Source: Neocallimastix lanati (nom. inval.) (lineage: Eukaryota > Neocallimastigomycota > Neocallimastigomycetes > Neocallimastigales > Neocallimastigaceae). Taken from it: a DNA stretch of 62,000 nucleotides. The DNA lies in the NCBI GenBank assembly GCA_016946835.1, contig JACVTC010000186.1, positions 97,501 through 159,500 on the forward strand, written 5' to 3'. Positions within the stretch are counted from its first letter, which is position 1, and every line of letters starts with the position of its first letter. A program made the position numbers and the translations under genes. Shown piece after piece: positions 25,083 through 36,856 of this stretch. The notes beneath the pieces were generated by a model. The model was not told where the DNA came from, ran no database searches, and was given only the letters and a program-made list of their open reading frames with translations.

Positions 25083-25515
25083 TAAATAAATAATAAAAAT
25101 AATAATAATGATATTAATAATAATAATAATGATATTAATAATAATAATAATAATATTAATAATAATAATAATAATTATAATAATAATAATAATAATTATA
25201 ATAATAATAATATTAATAATAATAATATTAATAAAAATAAAAATAATAATATTAATAAAAATAAAAATAATAATAATATTAATATTAATATTAATAATAT
25301 TAATAGTATTAATAAAAATAAAAATAATAATATTATTAATATTAATATTAATAATATTAATAGTATTAATAAAAATAAAAATAATAATATTATTAATATT
25401 AATATTAATAATATTAATAGTATTAATAAAAATAAAAATAATAATATTATTAATATTAATATTAATAATATTAATAGTATTAATAAAAATAAAAATAATA
25501 ATAATAATAATATTT
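25083..25515. repeat. (taa)n and 57-bp higher-order repeat
   Basis: Trinucleotide taa/att arrays pass into about four copies of a 57-bp block (aataaaaataaaaataataat, then alternating attaat runs, then atagt). The block length is divisible by three, so it yields a repetitive Ile/Leu/Lys frame of 143 codons that I treat as non-coding. Confidence 0.85.
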
Positions 25516-25599
25516 GTACGTTTTCATAAGATCAAGTGAGCGTACGATTCAATCCCTATTTACAATATTTTCCGTAAAAAAGAATATTAGGGTATCAGA

Positions 25600-26200
25600 G
25601 GTAAATGTCTTATATTTCTAGAGAACCTTTATGTCCTACCCTTCTAAAATAAATATTAAAATTAATGTACAAATCACAAAGTATTTTTCTATAAAACCAA
25701 AAAAAAAAAGTTTTCTGCAAGGATGTTTTCATCTCATCAATTCTACTTAATATTTTCATAAATGATACATTTAAATGATGTGAAAATTCAGATGTTAAAA
25801 TAACTGAACCAAAAGTCGCTAAGATATCTACTCTCAAATCTTATTTTAATGGTCTTTTTGCTGATGATATCGCTATTTGTGCATCTTGTAGTAATAATTT
25901 GCGTAAACTCCTTAGATTTTTCAATAAACGGGCTTTTACCAATAAAATGATTTTCGTAAATATTAAATATTAGCGCCTTAGCAATAAGATCGGAAAAAAA
26001 TACTTTTTTTAAATAGACTGGATCTAACTTTTATTTAACTTGGAAACTTCTACCAGAAGTAAAACATTACGTTTATTTTGCTATATTCATTGGAAAAGAT
26101 TTTAAACTATATAAAAATGCATCAACTATAAGCTCAAAAGTTAACAATACTTTATATAACCTCCAAGATTTTCTTAAAAATAAATCAATACTTAATTAAA
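25600..26200 (+). pseudogene. Non-LTR (LINE) reverse transcriptase fragment
   Basis: Plus-strand frames encode SSILLNIFINDTF, then about 30 residues later FNGLFADDIAICAS. This is the PxLFNxFINDL...LxFADDxxLxA arrangement of non-LTR reverse transcriptases, with catalytic FADD at about 25857-25868. Further on come FFNKRAF and a YFAIFIGKDFKLYKN stretch typical of the thumb. Stops and shifts are present. Element ends, endonuclease and poly-A are not identifiable. Confidence 0.7.
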
Positions 26201-26459
26201 ATTGAAATAAGTAATCTTATAATTTTCAAAAGATTACTTGTTTCAATTTTAATTAATTTTAAGTCGTGTATCGTAATTTTCCCTTCTATTTTGTATCAAA
26301 AAAAAAAAAAAAAAAAAGTAATTTATTTTTCAAAGAATTATTAATGAAAATTTATACTAGATTGTTGGATTTCGAAAAAAAGAGATTATTAGCTTTCATT
26401 TACGCTATTATAAAAGAAATTTTCTTATCTTCACATCTTCATTTTACATTATTATAAAA

Positions 26460-27055
26460 AAAAGTTAATTTATCTCCATATAATTTATTATGAAAGAATT
26501 TCGTTTTATTCATTTATCAGCTGAATTTATTTTATCTTAAGATCGTTGTTTCCAGAAATGATTTGAATTAAATTTTATTATCTCTAATCTGGTTAATTGT
26601 ATGCTGCCTAATCAACATTTTCGTTCAATATACTAAAAATAAATAAATCATTAAACTTTTTTTTTTTTTTTTTTTATTATTATTATTTTTTATTATTTTT
26701 TAACTATGACCTAAGAGATGTTTATAAATTTGATATATTTCTGAAGCAACTACAATCGTTTAAACCACCTATCTTAAAATAAAATAGTATAAATTCTTCT
26801 TACAATATTAACTGTAATTATTTTAATAATTATTATAATAATAATTTTGTTTAGGAAAATTACAATTTTAAATAAAATACTATATTGAATTAATGTATAT
26901 AGTTTCCTATTTAAAAAGAAGAAATATATATTTAAATTTTAGGCAATAGAAATAATTGTGATTATGCCAAATCAAAAATTAAATAATTAGGGGTGCATTA
27001 TTCTTTATAGAAACTGTTATCTTTCACAATTATTTTATATATATAGTGTTATTAT
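26460..27055. other. AT-rich intergenic
   Basis: No coding sequence or structured element seen; one poly-T tract near 26658-26690. Confidence 0.5.
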
Positions 27056-27057
27056 TT

Positions 27058-27285
27058 CAAAGAATACTATTCAAAAATTATAAAAAAGTCAATACTAAGC
27101 GCTTCAATGATGATAATCCAATAAAGCAAACATGTAATATTAACACCTCTAAAGTTGAGCCAGTTTTGACCTTCTTGTTAGAATCTTTATATAGCATTCC
27201 TAAAGTTCTGATTTAGACTCCTGATGTATCTAAATCTGAAAAGCTTTCTTTTAATATTTCTCTCTTATAATAAAGGGTTAAAAAC
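27058..27285 (+). pseudogene. Degraded ORF of unknown origin
   Basis: One plus-strand frame stays open for about 50 codons (KRFNDDNPIKQTCN... VEPVLTFLLESLYSIPKVLI), then has a TAG, then continues (TPDVSKSEKLSFNISLL). Its composition is protein-like. It may be a further part of the non-LTR element to its left, but no motif proves that. Confidence 0.35.
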
Positions 27286-27389
27286 AACTCTCTTTTTGAT
27301 TTCAAATATTAAAAAGAGAAAATTATAAGTTGTTCCTCCTCGATGATGATCTATTATATGTGATATTCTAAAAAAAAAAATAAAATTAA

Positions 27390-27427
27390 AAGAAAATAAA
27401 AAAATAATAATAATAATAATAATAATA

Positions 27428-27472
<45 letters not shown>

Positions 27473-27735
27473 TAATAATAATAATAAATAATAATAATAA
27501 TAATAAATAATAATAATAATAATAATAAATAATAATAATAATAAATAATAATAATAATAATAAAAAATAATAATAATAAAGAATAATAATAATAAAGAAT
27601 AATAATAATAATAAAAAATAATAATATAAAATAATAATAAAAAAATAATAATAATAATATAAAATAATAATAAAAAAAGTAATAATAATAAAAAAATAAT
27701 AAAAAAAAATAAAAAAAAAAATAAATATAAAAAAA
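27390..27735. repeat. (taa)n / (aataat) microsatellite
   Basis: About 330 bp of taa repeats periodically interrupted by aaat, aaagaat or aaaaaat variants. Confidence 0.9.
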
Positions 27736-28447
27736 CGATATTAAAATAAAAATTAATAATTTTAACTTTATTGAACTTAAAATTATACTAACATTTTATC
27801 TGGTATTCTAACATTAGCATATTACTATAATAGGATTAATATATAATTTTAAATTAAATTTAAATTCATAATTAATAGGTCTAATCTAAATGAACCCATA
27901 TGAAAATTATGAACACTTTATATTATAGTAATATTATTAATAAATATTTTAAAAGAAAGATTTATTCAAGTAAATATGATTAATAAATAATTTAAAAACA
28001 AGTAAATTATTCAAGTAAATATGATTAATTAATATTTTAAAAGCTAGATTTATTCAAGGAAATAATTTTTTAAATATGACAATTGAAATATAACTTTACT
28101 AATATACTTTTTAAATATTCAAATAATTTTTTTTTTTTTTTAAATGTTTTATTAATAATTTGTGTATTTTTTGGTAATAAGAGAATGATGTGATAACGGT
28201 ATATATTATTATTTATTAATAAAACCATAATATTATAATATTTTTTCCATTTATTAAACCAATTAAAGCATTAAATACTGAACTTAAAATTTATTATATG
28301 CAAAGATAATAAAACATATATATGTTTCGAATATAATTATTTTAATTTTAAAATAAAAATCAAATATAATATTAAATAATAATTTTTTTTCTGTGTTTTT
28401 ATTTGTGTATATGAGTGAGGATTGAACAAATTATTTGTCCGATATTT

Positions 28448-28570
28448 TAAAAATAAAATAAAATAAAATAAAATAAAATAAAATAAAATAAAATAAAATA
28501 AATAGTAGAAATATAAATATGAAATACAGATTGTATAAAATAAAATAAAATAAAATAAATAAATAGTAGA
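28448..28570 (-). repeat. TTTTA/AATCTGTACT composite minisatellite, copy 2
   Basis: (aaaat)n with the spacer aaatagtagaaatataaatat...acagatt: the reverse complement of the unit in the big array at 29.77 kb. It abuts the cut 5' end of copia fragment B. Confidence 0.9.
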
Positions 28571-29569
28571 TAATATTGAGTGTATATTAGCTGTTTATGT
28601 AGACGATATATTAATTGCCGGAAATCCTTCTGAAGTAGAAAAGACAAAAGTAATGATTAAAAATAAATTGAATATTAAAGACATCGGTGATGTGGATTTT
28701 GTAATTGGCATAAAATTTGAAAAATGCAATGACGGTTTTATATTACACCAGAAAAGATATATAAATGACATTTTAAATAAATTCATAACAGAAGAAGATA
28801 AACCAACTAAAAATTTGATACCGATAGATAATGAACAATTAAGAAACAAGTCATTCAATAAAACAATTTATCAAAGTGCTATAGGAAATCTTTTATATTT
28901 GGCAATATGTACACGCCCAGATATTTTATTCGCTGTTAACAAAGCATCTAGAAAATCCAAAAACCCAAATGTAGAAGAATGAGAAAGTGTTATTAAAATT
29001 TTTAAATATTTAAAATATACTATTAATTATGGATTTTCATTTTTCTAAAAATAATATTATTAAAATTTATATGGATGCTGACTATGCTGGTGATAAAGTA
29101 ACTAGGAAATCCACTTCAGGATTCCTAATAAAAATTGGTGATTCTCCAACTAGCTGGTTTTCTAAACTTCAACATTGTCTCAATTTCCATGGCTGAAGCA
29201 GAATATTATAGCCTCAGTGAATGTGCGAAGCATACTATGTGGTATGAAAATTTATTAAATGAATTAAAATATAAAATAAAATTCTTGATAATAAACATTG
29301 ATAACAAAGCAGCCATATATAATAGTACCAATCAATCTATCAATCCAAAAAACAAATACATCGATATTAGGTATTATTATATTAGGGAATTAATTGTTAA
29401 CAGAAAAATAAAATTAAAATATATCAAATCTGAAGAAAATTTAGCAGATGGTTTTACCAAGTATTTAAAAACAGCTCCCTAATGGATAATTTCAGACACT
29501 CTCTTCTCGTTAAAATTAAATAACACACATAGCAAATCAATTCTGAATTAGGATTGATTTGAGGAGGAG
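28571..29569 (+). mobile_element. Copia element B: reverse transcriptase C-terminus and RNase H
   Basis: It starts inside reverse transcriptase just upstream of the catalytic box VYVDDILIAG and continues through KDIGDVDFVIGIKF and AICTRPDILF. TGA replaces an expected Trp codon at 28980. After a shift comes YMDADYAGD (RNase H) and, after a second shift, AEAEYYSLSECAKHT and ADGFTKYLK. The polypurine tract TGAGGAGGAG (29560-29569) precedes the LTR start TGTCAGAAGG. The protein is very close to copia C at 35.8-39.8 kb, so the two belong to one lineage. The 5' part is missing at the minisatellite junction. Confidence 0.88.
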
Positions 29570-29766
29570 TGTCAGAAGGAATATTTAATATAAACATTTA
29601 ATATCTATATATTATTATTAAATTATATCAACAAAATAATATTTATTTATATCTTAATATGTAACAAAGAAAATGTATAAAATGAAAATTATTGAATTAA
29701 AATATTTTTATATATATCTACATAAAATAAAAATATTATTTTATCTTAACTTAATATTCTTAATAA

Positions 29767-31597
29767 TTTTATTTTATTTTATTCAATCTGTACTTATATT
29801 TATATTCTACTATTTATTTTATTTTATTTTATTTTATTTTATTCAATCTGTACTTCATATTCATTATTTATTTTATTTTATTTTATTTTATTTTATTCAA
29901 TCTGTACTTATATTTATATTCTACTATTTATTTTATTTTATTTTATTTTATTTTATTCAATCTGTACTTCATATTCATTATTTATTTTATTTTATTTTAT
30001 TTTATTTTATTCAATCTGTACTTATATTTATATTCTACTATTTATTTTATTTTATTTTATTTTATTCAATCTGTACTTATATTTATATTCTACTATTTAT
30101 TTTATTTTATTTTATTTTATTTTATTTTATTCAATCTGTACTTTAATAATAATTATATTCTACTATTTATTTTATTTTATTTTATTTTATTTTATTCAAT
30201 CTGTACTTTAATAATATTTATATTCTACTATTTATTTTATTTTATTTTATTTTATTTTATTCAATCTGTACTTCATATTCATTATTTATTTTATTTTATT
30301 TTATTTTATTTTATTTTATTCAATCTGTACTTTAATAATATTTATATTCTACTATTTATTTTATTTTATTTTATTTTATTTTATTTTATTCAATCTGTAC
30401 TTTAATAATAATTATATTCTACTATTTATTTTATTTTATTTTATTTTATTTTATTCAATCTGTACTTTAATAATATTTATATTCTACTATTTATTTTATT
30501 TTATTTTATTTTATTTTATTTTATTTTATTCAATCTGTACTTTAATAATATTTATATTCTACTATTTATTTTATTTTATTTTATTTTATTTTATTTTATT
30601 TTATTTTATTTTATTCAATCTGTACTTATATTTATATTCTACTATTTATTTTATTTTATTTTATTTTATTTTATTCAATCTGTACTTCATATTCATTATT
30701 TATTTTATTTTATTTTATTTTATTTTATTTTATTTTATTTTATTTTATTTTATTTTATTCAATCTGTACTTTAATAATATTTATATTCTACTATTTATTT
30801 TATTTTATTTTATTTTATTTTATTTTATTTTATTTTATTTTATTTTATTTTATTTTATTTTATTTTATTTTATTTTATTTTATTTTATTTTATTTTATTC
30901 AATCTGTACTTATATTTATATTCTACTATTTATTTTATTTTATTTTATTTTATTTTATTTTATTTTATTCAATCTGTACTTATATTTATATTCTACTATT
31001 TATTTTATTTTATTTTATTTTATTCAATCTGTACTTATATTTATATTCTACTATTTATTTTATTTTATTTTATTTTATTCAATCTGTACTTATATTTATA
31101 TTCTACTATTTATTTTATTTTATTTTATTTTATTTTATTTTATTCAATCTGTACTTATATTTATATTCTACTATTTATTTTATTTTATTTTATTTTATTT
31201 TATTTTATTCAATCTGTACTTATATTTATATTCTACTATTTATTTTATTTTATTTTATTTTATTTTATTTTATTTTATTTTATTTTATTTTATTTTATTT
31301 TATTTTATTTTATTTTATTTTATTTTATTTTATTTTATTTTATTTTATTTTATTTTATTTTATTTTATTCAATCTGTACTTATATTTATATTCTACTATT
31401 TATTTTATTTTATTTTATTTTATTTTATTCAATCTGTACTTCATATTCATTATTTATTTTATTTTATTTTATTTTATTTTATTTTATTTTATTTTATTTT
31501 ATTTTATTTTATTTTATTTTATTTTATTTTATTTTATTTTATTTTATTTTATTTTATTTTATTTTATTTTATTTTATTTTATTTTATTTTATTTTAT
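29767..31597 (+). repeat. Large TTTTA/AATCTGTACT composite minisatellite array
   Basis: About 1.8 kb in which (ttttа-type) pentamer runs of variable length alternate with one of three spacers, all starting TTCAATCTGTACTT: type 1 continues ATATTTATATTCTACTATTTA, type 2 CATATTCATTATTTA, type 3 TAATAATATTTATATTCTAC. I count 24 AATCTGTACT cores. Pure pentamer runs reach over 100 bp near 30790-30890, 31255-31360 and 31455-31590. Both flanks hold copia sequence. The long plus-strand frame (FILFYFIQSVL) is repeat translation. Confidence 0.95.
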
Positions 31598-31776
31598 ATA
31601 CTTTTTACATTCTTTATTTATTTATTTATTTGTTTGTTTATTTATTTATACATTTATTTTTTTTTACATATAAATTGCATTAAAATTTTTATGATATAAA
31701 TATAAAATATCACAAAATAAAGGAAATTAATGAAAAAAAAAAAAAAAAAAAAAATTAAATTATATAAAAATTGAAA

Positions 31777-31884
31777 AATAATTTGGCTTGACGGTTTAAC
31801 AAAATATTTAAATGAATCTGTAATGAAACAATTAGAGAAATATTTTATTAGCAAGAATAGAAGAGCATTAAACTTACAGGGGAG
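31777..31884 (+). mobile_element. Copia element, C-terminal RNase H tail and polypurine tract
   Basis: The frame WLDGLTKYLNESVMKQLEKYF is the end of copia RNase H (compare ADGFTKYLN at 35.9 kb). It is followed by AGGGGAGA and the LTR start TGTTAGAAAT at 31885. This LTR start differs from that of fragment B, so it is another copia subfamily. Confidence 0.75.
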
Positions 31885-31979
31885 ATGTTAGAAATAAGTT
31901 TAATATAATAAATAAAATAAATAATAAATAAATATAAAATAAAATTAATGTAAATAGAAGTATAAAAAAAAAAAACTTA

Positions 31980-32335
31980 ATTATAAAAAAAAAGAGGAGT
32001 GTGCATTTCGAAAATTTTTATTACAAAAATTTGTATTTTGTTGTATGGCTTAAATATTTTAATTTTAAGCCACTTAATTTTATTAAAATTTTAATGAATA
32101 ATAATTAATTAATTAAATAAAATTACAATTCTCAAAAATTTTCAAACACATAATCTTACGTGGGGCGTATATCCAATTTTATCATAATTTTGTGTCTTTT
32201 TTCTACAATTTTTAAAAAGCCATATATTCACAATATGGCGTGAATAATAATTGTGGTTATATTTTATAACCTAAATTTATAAGCCACTAAGAATTTGGCG
32301 AAATACAACACTTCAATAAATAATAATTAGGTTAG
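31980..32335. repeat. Probable terminal region of the MULE element
   Basis: A distinctive non-coding segment begins near GAGGAGTGTGCATTTCGAAAA and includes GTGGGGCGTATATCC, CACAATATGGCGTG and CGAAATACAACACTTC. It lies upstream of the transposase and shares motifs with 10.4-10.5 kb. A matching inverted copy downstream of 34.2 kb was not found. Confidence 0.45.
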
Positions 32336-32772
32336 GTATTTCTATTTAACATTAAAAAATAAAATAAAAATAAGAAATAAGAAAACTTTTTTTATAAACA
32401 TTGAAAAATAAAATAAAAATAAATAAACATTTAATTTTTTAATGCTTAAAAAATAAAAAAAAAAACAAATAAGAAATAAGAAAACTTTTTTTTTTAAACA
32501 TTAAATAAAATAAAAATAAAAAATTTTTTTTAAGCATTAAAAAAAAAAAAAAAAAAATAAAATAAAATAAAAAATAAAAAAAAAATAAAAATAAATAAAT
32601 AAAAGAGTAAATAAAGAAATAATAAATAATTAATAATTAAATAATTATTTAAATAATTATATAATTAATTAAAAAAAGGTTTATTATTTTAAATATTAAA
32701 AAAAAAAAAAAAGTTTCAAAGCATTTAAAAGTATATTTATTAAAATATTTTATTGAAAAATTTTAATTATCA

Positions 32773-34210
32773 ATGGAAAGCAATATAGAAATTGAAATAA
32801 GTGAAACATATCGAGGAAATGAACAAATTATTATTAATAAAAAATACAAATTTAATTTTTTATTTCAAAGGAAAGATAAATCAAAAATTTATAGATACAA
32901 TGAATATAAGACTTTAAATAAATGTAAATCTTTAATTATTTTAAATGATGAAAAGGAGGTTTTAAAATATTAAAGTTTACATAACCATCTCGAGAAAGAA
33001 ATTGACGTGTCTATATCAGTAGCAAAACATAAAATTAAGGAAGAAATTAGGAAAAATTCAATTCCTATGGATATAAAACCTAAATATATATTTAATGCCG
33101 TTTCTCAAGAAATGGGATTTATATGTCCCGAATATAGTACAATTAGATCCCAAATAATAAGAAATATAAATAAACAATTTTCTCCAAACATAAAAAGTTT
33201 TGATGATATTCCCATTGAATCAAAATATTATAAAACGAAAAGAAATGTAAATTTTATGATATTTAAAAATACTGATCTAATAATCTTTCAATCACCATTC
33301 CAAGCATATTTATTTTCGAATTATCATAAAAATATATTTGTGGACAGTACATTTTATGCAGCACCGAAATTTAGTTATCAGTTATTTATAACAAGAACTT
33401 ATGTTGGGGAATTTAATATGTTTTACACTACTTCCATTTCTATATTAAAAAATAAAAAACAATCTACATATGAAACATTTTTTAAAGAAATAAAAAAAAA
33501 ATGCAAATAAATTTAGGAGTAATACATTAATTACTACAATTAATTTTCATTGTGATTTTGAACAAGGTATATCTAATGCCGCAAAAAAAGTTTTTCCCAA
33601 TATAAATATTAAATGTTGTGTTTGGCATTACAAAAGATCATTAGAAAAACAAAAAAATATATTATGTTATCATGAAGTGAAGAATAATAATGATGTATAT
33701 ATTTATTATAAAGCTATTTCGAACTTACCGTTTATAAACCCTAACTGTATATTTGATATTTATATTATAATAAAAAGAATTTGTCAAAAAAAAAAAGTAT
33801 AATAATTTTCTACAATTTTTAGAATATTTTAATAAAAATTATTTACTTAATTATAATATTAATAATTGGAATTATTATGAAAATATAGAGCATTTAACAA
33901 ACAATGCATCAGAATCTTATAATAGCTACTTAAATAATATATTTCCAAATAAACCTTTATTTTATAAATTAATATGTATATTAAAAGAAGAAGAAAACTT
34001 ATCTTATAATGATTACCAAAGGAGAACTAAAGGAACTTGGAAAAAAAAGCAAAAAATATTTAGTGCAACTAATGAAGTTAAAATTTTAATTGAAAATTAC
34101 AAAATTAAGGAAATAAATTTATTTTATAATGGATGCAACAGAAATGAATTAGTTAAATTATGGAAAGATTGTTTAATTGATTTAAACGATATAAGTATTA
34201 ATTTAAAATA
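32773..34210 (+). pseudogene. FLYWCH zinc finger plus MULE transposase, three-frame pseudogene
   Basis: The first segment (32773-33000) resembles a FLYWCH finger: FLFQRKDKSKIYRYNEYKT, a Cys at KCKS, then LHNHLEKE supplying the His pair after an in-frame TAA. The second (33007-33510) covers the transposase N-terminus and first catalytic Asp (IFVDSTFYA). After a frameshift at about 33505 comes NFHCDFEQGISNAA with the second Asp and CVWHYKRSL, the C/WH motif of MULEs. A third frame from about 33800 has HLTNNASESYNS with the catalytic Glu, ending at 34209. So the D-D-E set is visible, but at least one stop and two frameshifts disable it. FLYWCH-MULE fusions are a known Mutator-like layout. Confidence 0.85.
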
Positions 34211-34436
34211 AATAATCTTAATTTAAAAAAATGCTAGAAAAATACAAATTTATTTATTTTAAATTTATATTTATAATCGTTTAAATAATAATTAAATAAT
34301 CTTAATTTAAAAAAATGTTTGAAAAATACAAATTTATTTACCTATTGTGTTTATTTAATAGTCTTAATAGAAATTATCTTTTAATTATTTTTATTAAGTA
34401 ATTTATAACTAAAACCGATTTATTTGATACTAATTA

Positions 34437-34610
34437 AAATTTTATTAATATCAATATCAATATTATATAATTAAAAATGTTATTAATATCAATATCAATA
34501 TTATATAATTAAAAATGTTATTAATATCAATATCAATATTATATAATAAAAAATTTTATTAATATCAATATCAATATTATATTATTATAAATTTTATTAA
34601 TATCAATATT
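34437..34610. repeat. 38-bp tandem repeat, four copies
   Basis: The unit gttattaatatcaatatcaatattatataattaaaaat is present about four times with mutations accumulating to the right. Confidence 0.85.
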
Positions 34611-34847
34611 CTTTTCAAAATTAATTATGTTATATGTTATTAAAAATATTAAATTCAATAAAAGATTTATATTATTTTATTAAAATTCTAATTGTTATTA
34701 TTATATTTTAATAATAATTGATTCATATTGATCAAACATTATAAATATTACTATGCAAATAATTAATTATTTTAATAGGATCAATTATTCAACTCTCATT
34801 GTTTTAATTTTTAATTCTTATATCATTTAAATTAATATATATATATC

Positions 34848-35476
34848 TGTAATGAATCCGTCAATAAAAAACAGATTATAACAATAAAAAAAACACTACA
34901 ATTTAAACAAATAAAATTAAAGTATTTTCTTTTATTAATAAATTCTTTTATTAATTATAAACTTCTTTTATGTTATTAACTATAAAATAGTTAATAACTA
35001 ATACATCGATTTAATTAAGAAAAATTACAAGTATTTATATTTTTTCTTATTACATTATTAATATATGATGTTATTTAATAATATATATAAAACTATTTAT
35101 TTATAAACAAAAGATTTTTTAATTAATAATTTTTATTATTTATTAATTTACTAAAACTAAAATTAATTTTTTAAACTCTTTATTTTATTTATTAATTTAA
35201 TACTTATAATAATTTTAATTATATATTTAATATTGAAAAACTATTTTTATAAATATTAACTATTTAAGATTATTCCTAAATTAATATTTAACTATTTAAA
35301 ACTAAAACTAAGTTAACTAAACTAATTAAAAAAATATTTTCAATTTAAAAAAATAATTAAATTTTATTTCAATAAATTTTATATTAAAAAATAATTCATA
35401 TACATTTGTTAAAAGAACAAAATTAGATGACACTCAAATTTTATTAAAAAGATATTTAAGAGTTTTGTTAAAGACA
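34848..35476 (+). repeat. Old LTR, relative of the 12722 solo LTR
   Basis: It starts TGTAATGAATCCGTC and includes gttattaactataaaatagttaataactaatacatcgattt, matching the reverse complement of 13300-13400. It diverges and is shortened toward its right end, so the end is uncertain (35440 or 35476). No flanking duplication remains, which fits an old insertion. Confidence 0.7.
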
Positions 35477-35803
35477 TGTTTTTTTATTTAGTATATTTTA
35501 TTATTGCATTCTATTTTTTATATATATTATTATGGTTATATCTATATTTTTTCAAAAACAAAATATATCCTTTTGTATTTATACTTTTTTTATACAATGA
35601 AATTATTTCATTATTTATATTAATTTATATTTTTTTTTAATTTATTTATTGTATGACGAATCATTATTTTTAACATTCCCCCAAAAATCTAACTAAAAAA
35701 AACTTAATAATAAGAAAAAAAGTTAGATTTTAAACATTCATTTAAAGAATATGATGAAACCTTTTTTAAAAAAAACTCAAAAATGAGAAAAAAAAAATTC
35801 GTA

Positions 35804-36271
35804 TTAATATTTCGATAATATAGAGTCTCTAAATTTATTCATAAGAGTGTTGTTTAAATATTTAGTAAACCCATCTGCTAAGTTATCTTTGGATTTAATA
35901 TATTTTAGTTTTATTAGTCGTTTATTAACTAAATCTCTGACATGGTGGTATCGGATATCTATGTGTTTTGATTTTGGATTGATTGATTGATTTTCACTAT
36001 TGTAAATTGTTGCTTTGTTGTCTACATAAATTGTGATGTTGTTTAATTTTATATTTAGTTCATTTAAAAAGTTTCTATACCAAAGTGTGTGCTTTGCACA
36101 TTCACTTAAGCTGTAATATTCCGCTTCTGCTGTAGAAGTGGAAACGCAATGTTGTAACTTTGAGAACCAACTTGTTGGAGTGTTTCCCATCATTATAAGA
36201 AAACCAGATGTTGATTTTCTTGTGCCAGGATCACCAGCATAGTCGGCGTCTACATAAACTTTTAAACTCAT
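35804..36271 (-). CDS. Copia C RNase H and C-terminus
   Basis: 155 residues: VYVDADYAGD, TSTAEAEYYSLSECAKHT, IYVDNKATI and LADGFTKYLN are the copia RNase H signature blocks with acidic catalytic residues present. It is in the same frame as the main pol ORF and separated from the rest of reverse transcriptase by one TGA at 36272-36274, where the residue order suggests a simple point mutation. Confidence 0.85.
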   Translation of the reverse strand: MSLKVYVDADYAGDPGTRKSTSGFLIMMGNTPTSWFSKLQHCVSTSTAEAEYYSLSECAKHTLWYRNFLNELNIKLNNITIYVDNKATIYNSENQSINPKSKHIDIRYHHVRDLVNKRLIKLKYIKSKDNLADGFTKYLNNTLMNKFRDSILSKY

Positions 36272-36856
36272 TCATTTTTCAATTTTAATTCCATAATTCC
36301 TTGTGTATTTTAAATATCTAAATATCCTTATCACATTGCTCCAATCTTCCAATGTTGGTTTACTGGACTTCCTAGAAGCTTTACTGACTGCAAATAATAT
36401 ATCAGGACGCGTACAGATTGCTAAATATAATAAGCTCCCGACTGCACTTCTATATTTTGTTTCATTGAAAGGCTTATTTCTTAATTCTGGATTTTCAATT
36501 GGGATTAGGTTCTTTGTTGGTAGGAGGGAACTGATGTTATATTTGTTAAAAATATCATTTATATATCTAGACTGATGTAGAATGTATCCATTTAATATTT
36601 TAGTGAATTTAATACCAATGACGAATTCAACGTCTCCAATGTCCTTTATATTAAATTTTTCTTTAATTGAATTTTTAACATTATCAATATCTTTATTTGT
36701 ACCTGCTATAAGTATATCGTCAACGTAAACAGATAATATACATACAATTTTGTTTCTTTCATTTATTTTGACATATACACATGGTTCACTTTTAAGTCTC
36801 TTGAATCCAATTTTTATAAGTTCTGAATTTAGTTTATCATTCCACTCTTTACCAGC

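Noticed and set aside
25108-25539. 143-codon Ile/Leu/Lys frame
   Set aside because: It follows the 57-bp repeat exactly; frame retention is due to unit length divisible by three.
29673-30146. 157-codon frame across the minisatellite
   Set aside because: Repeat translation; no start context and no non-repeat domain.
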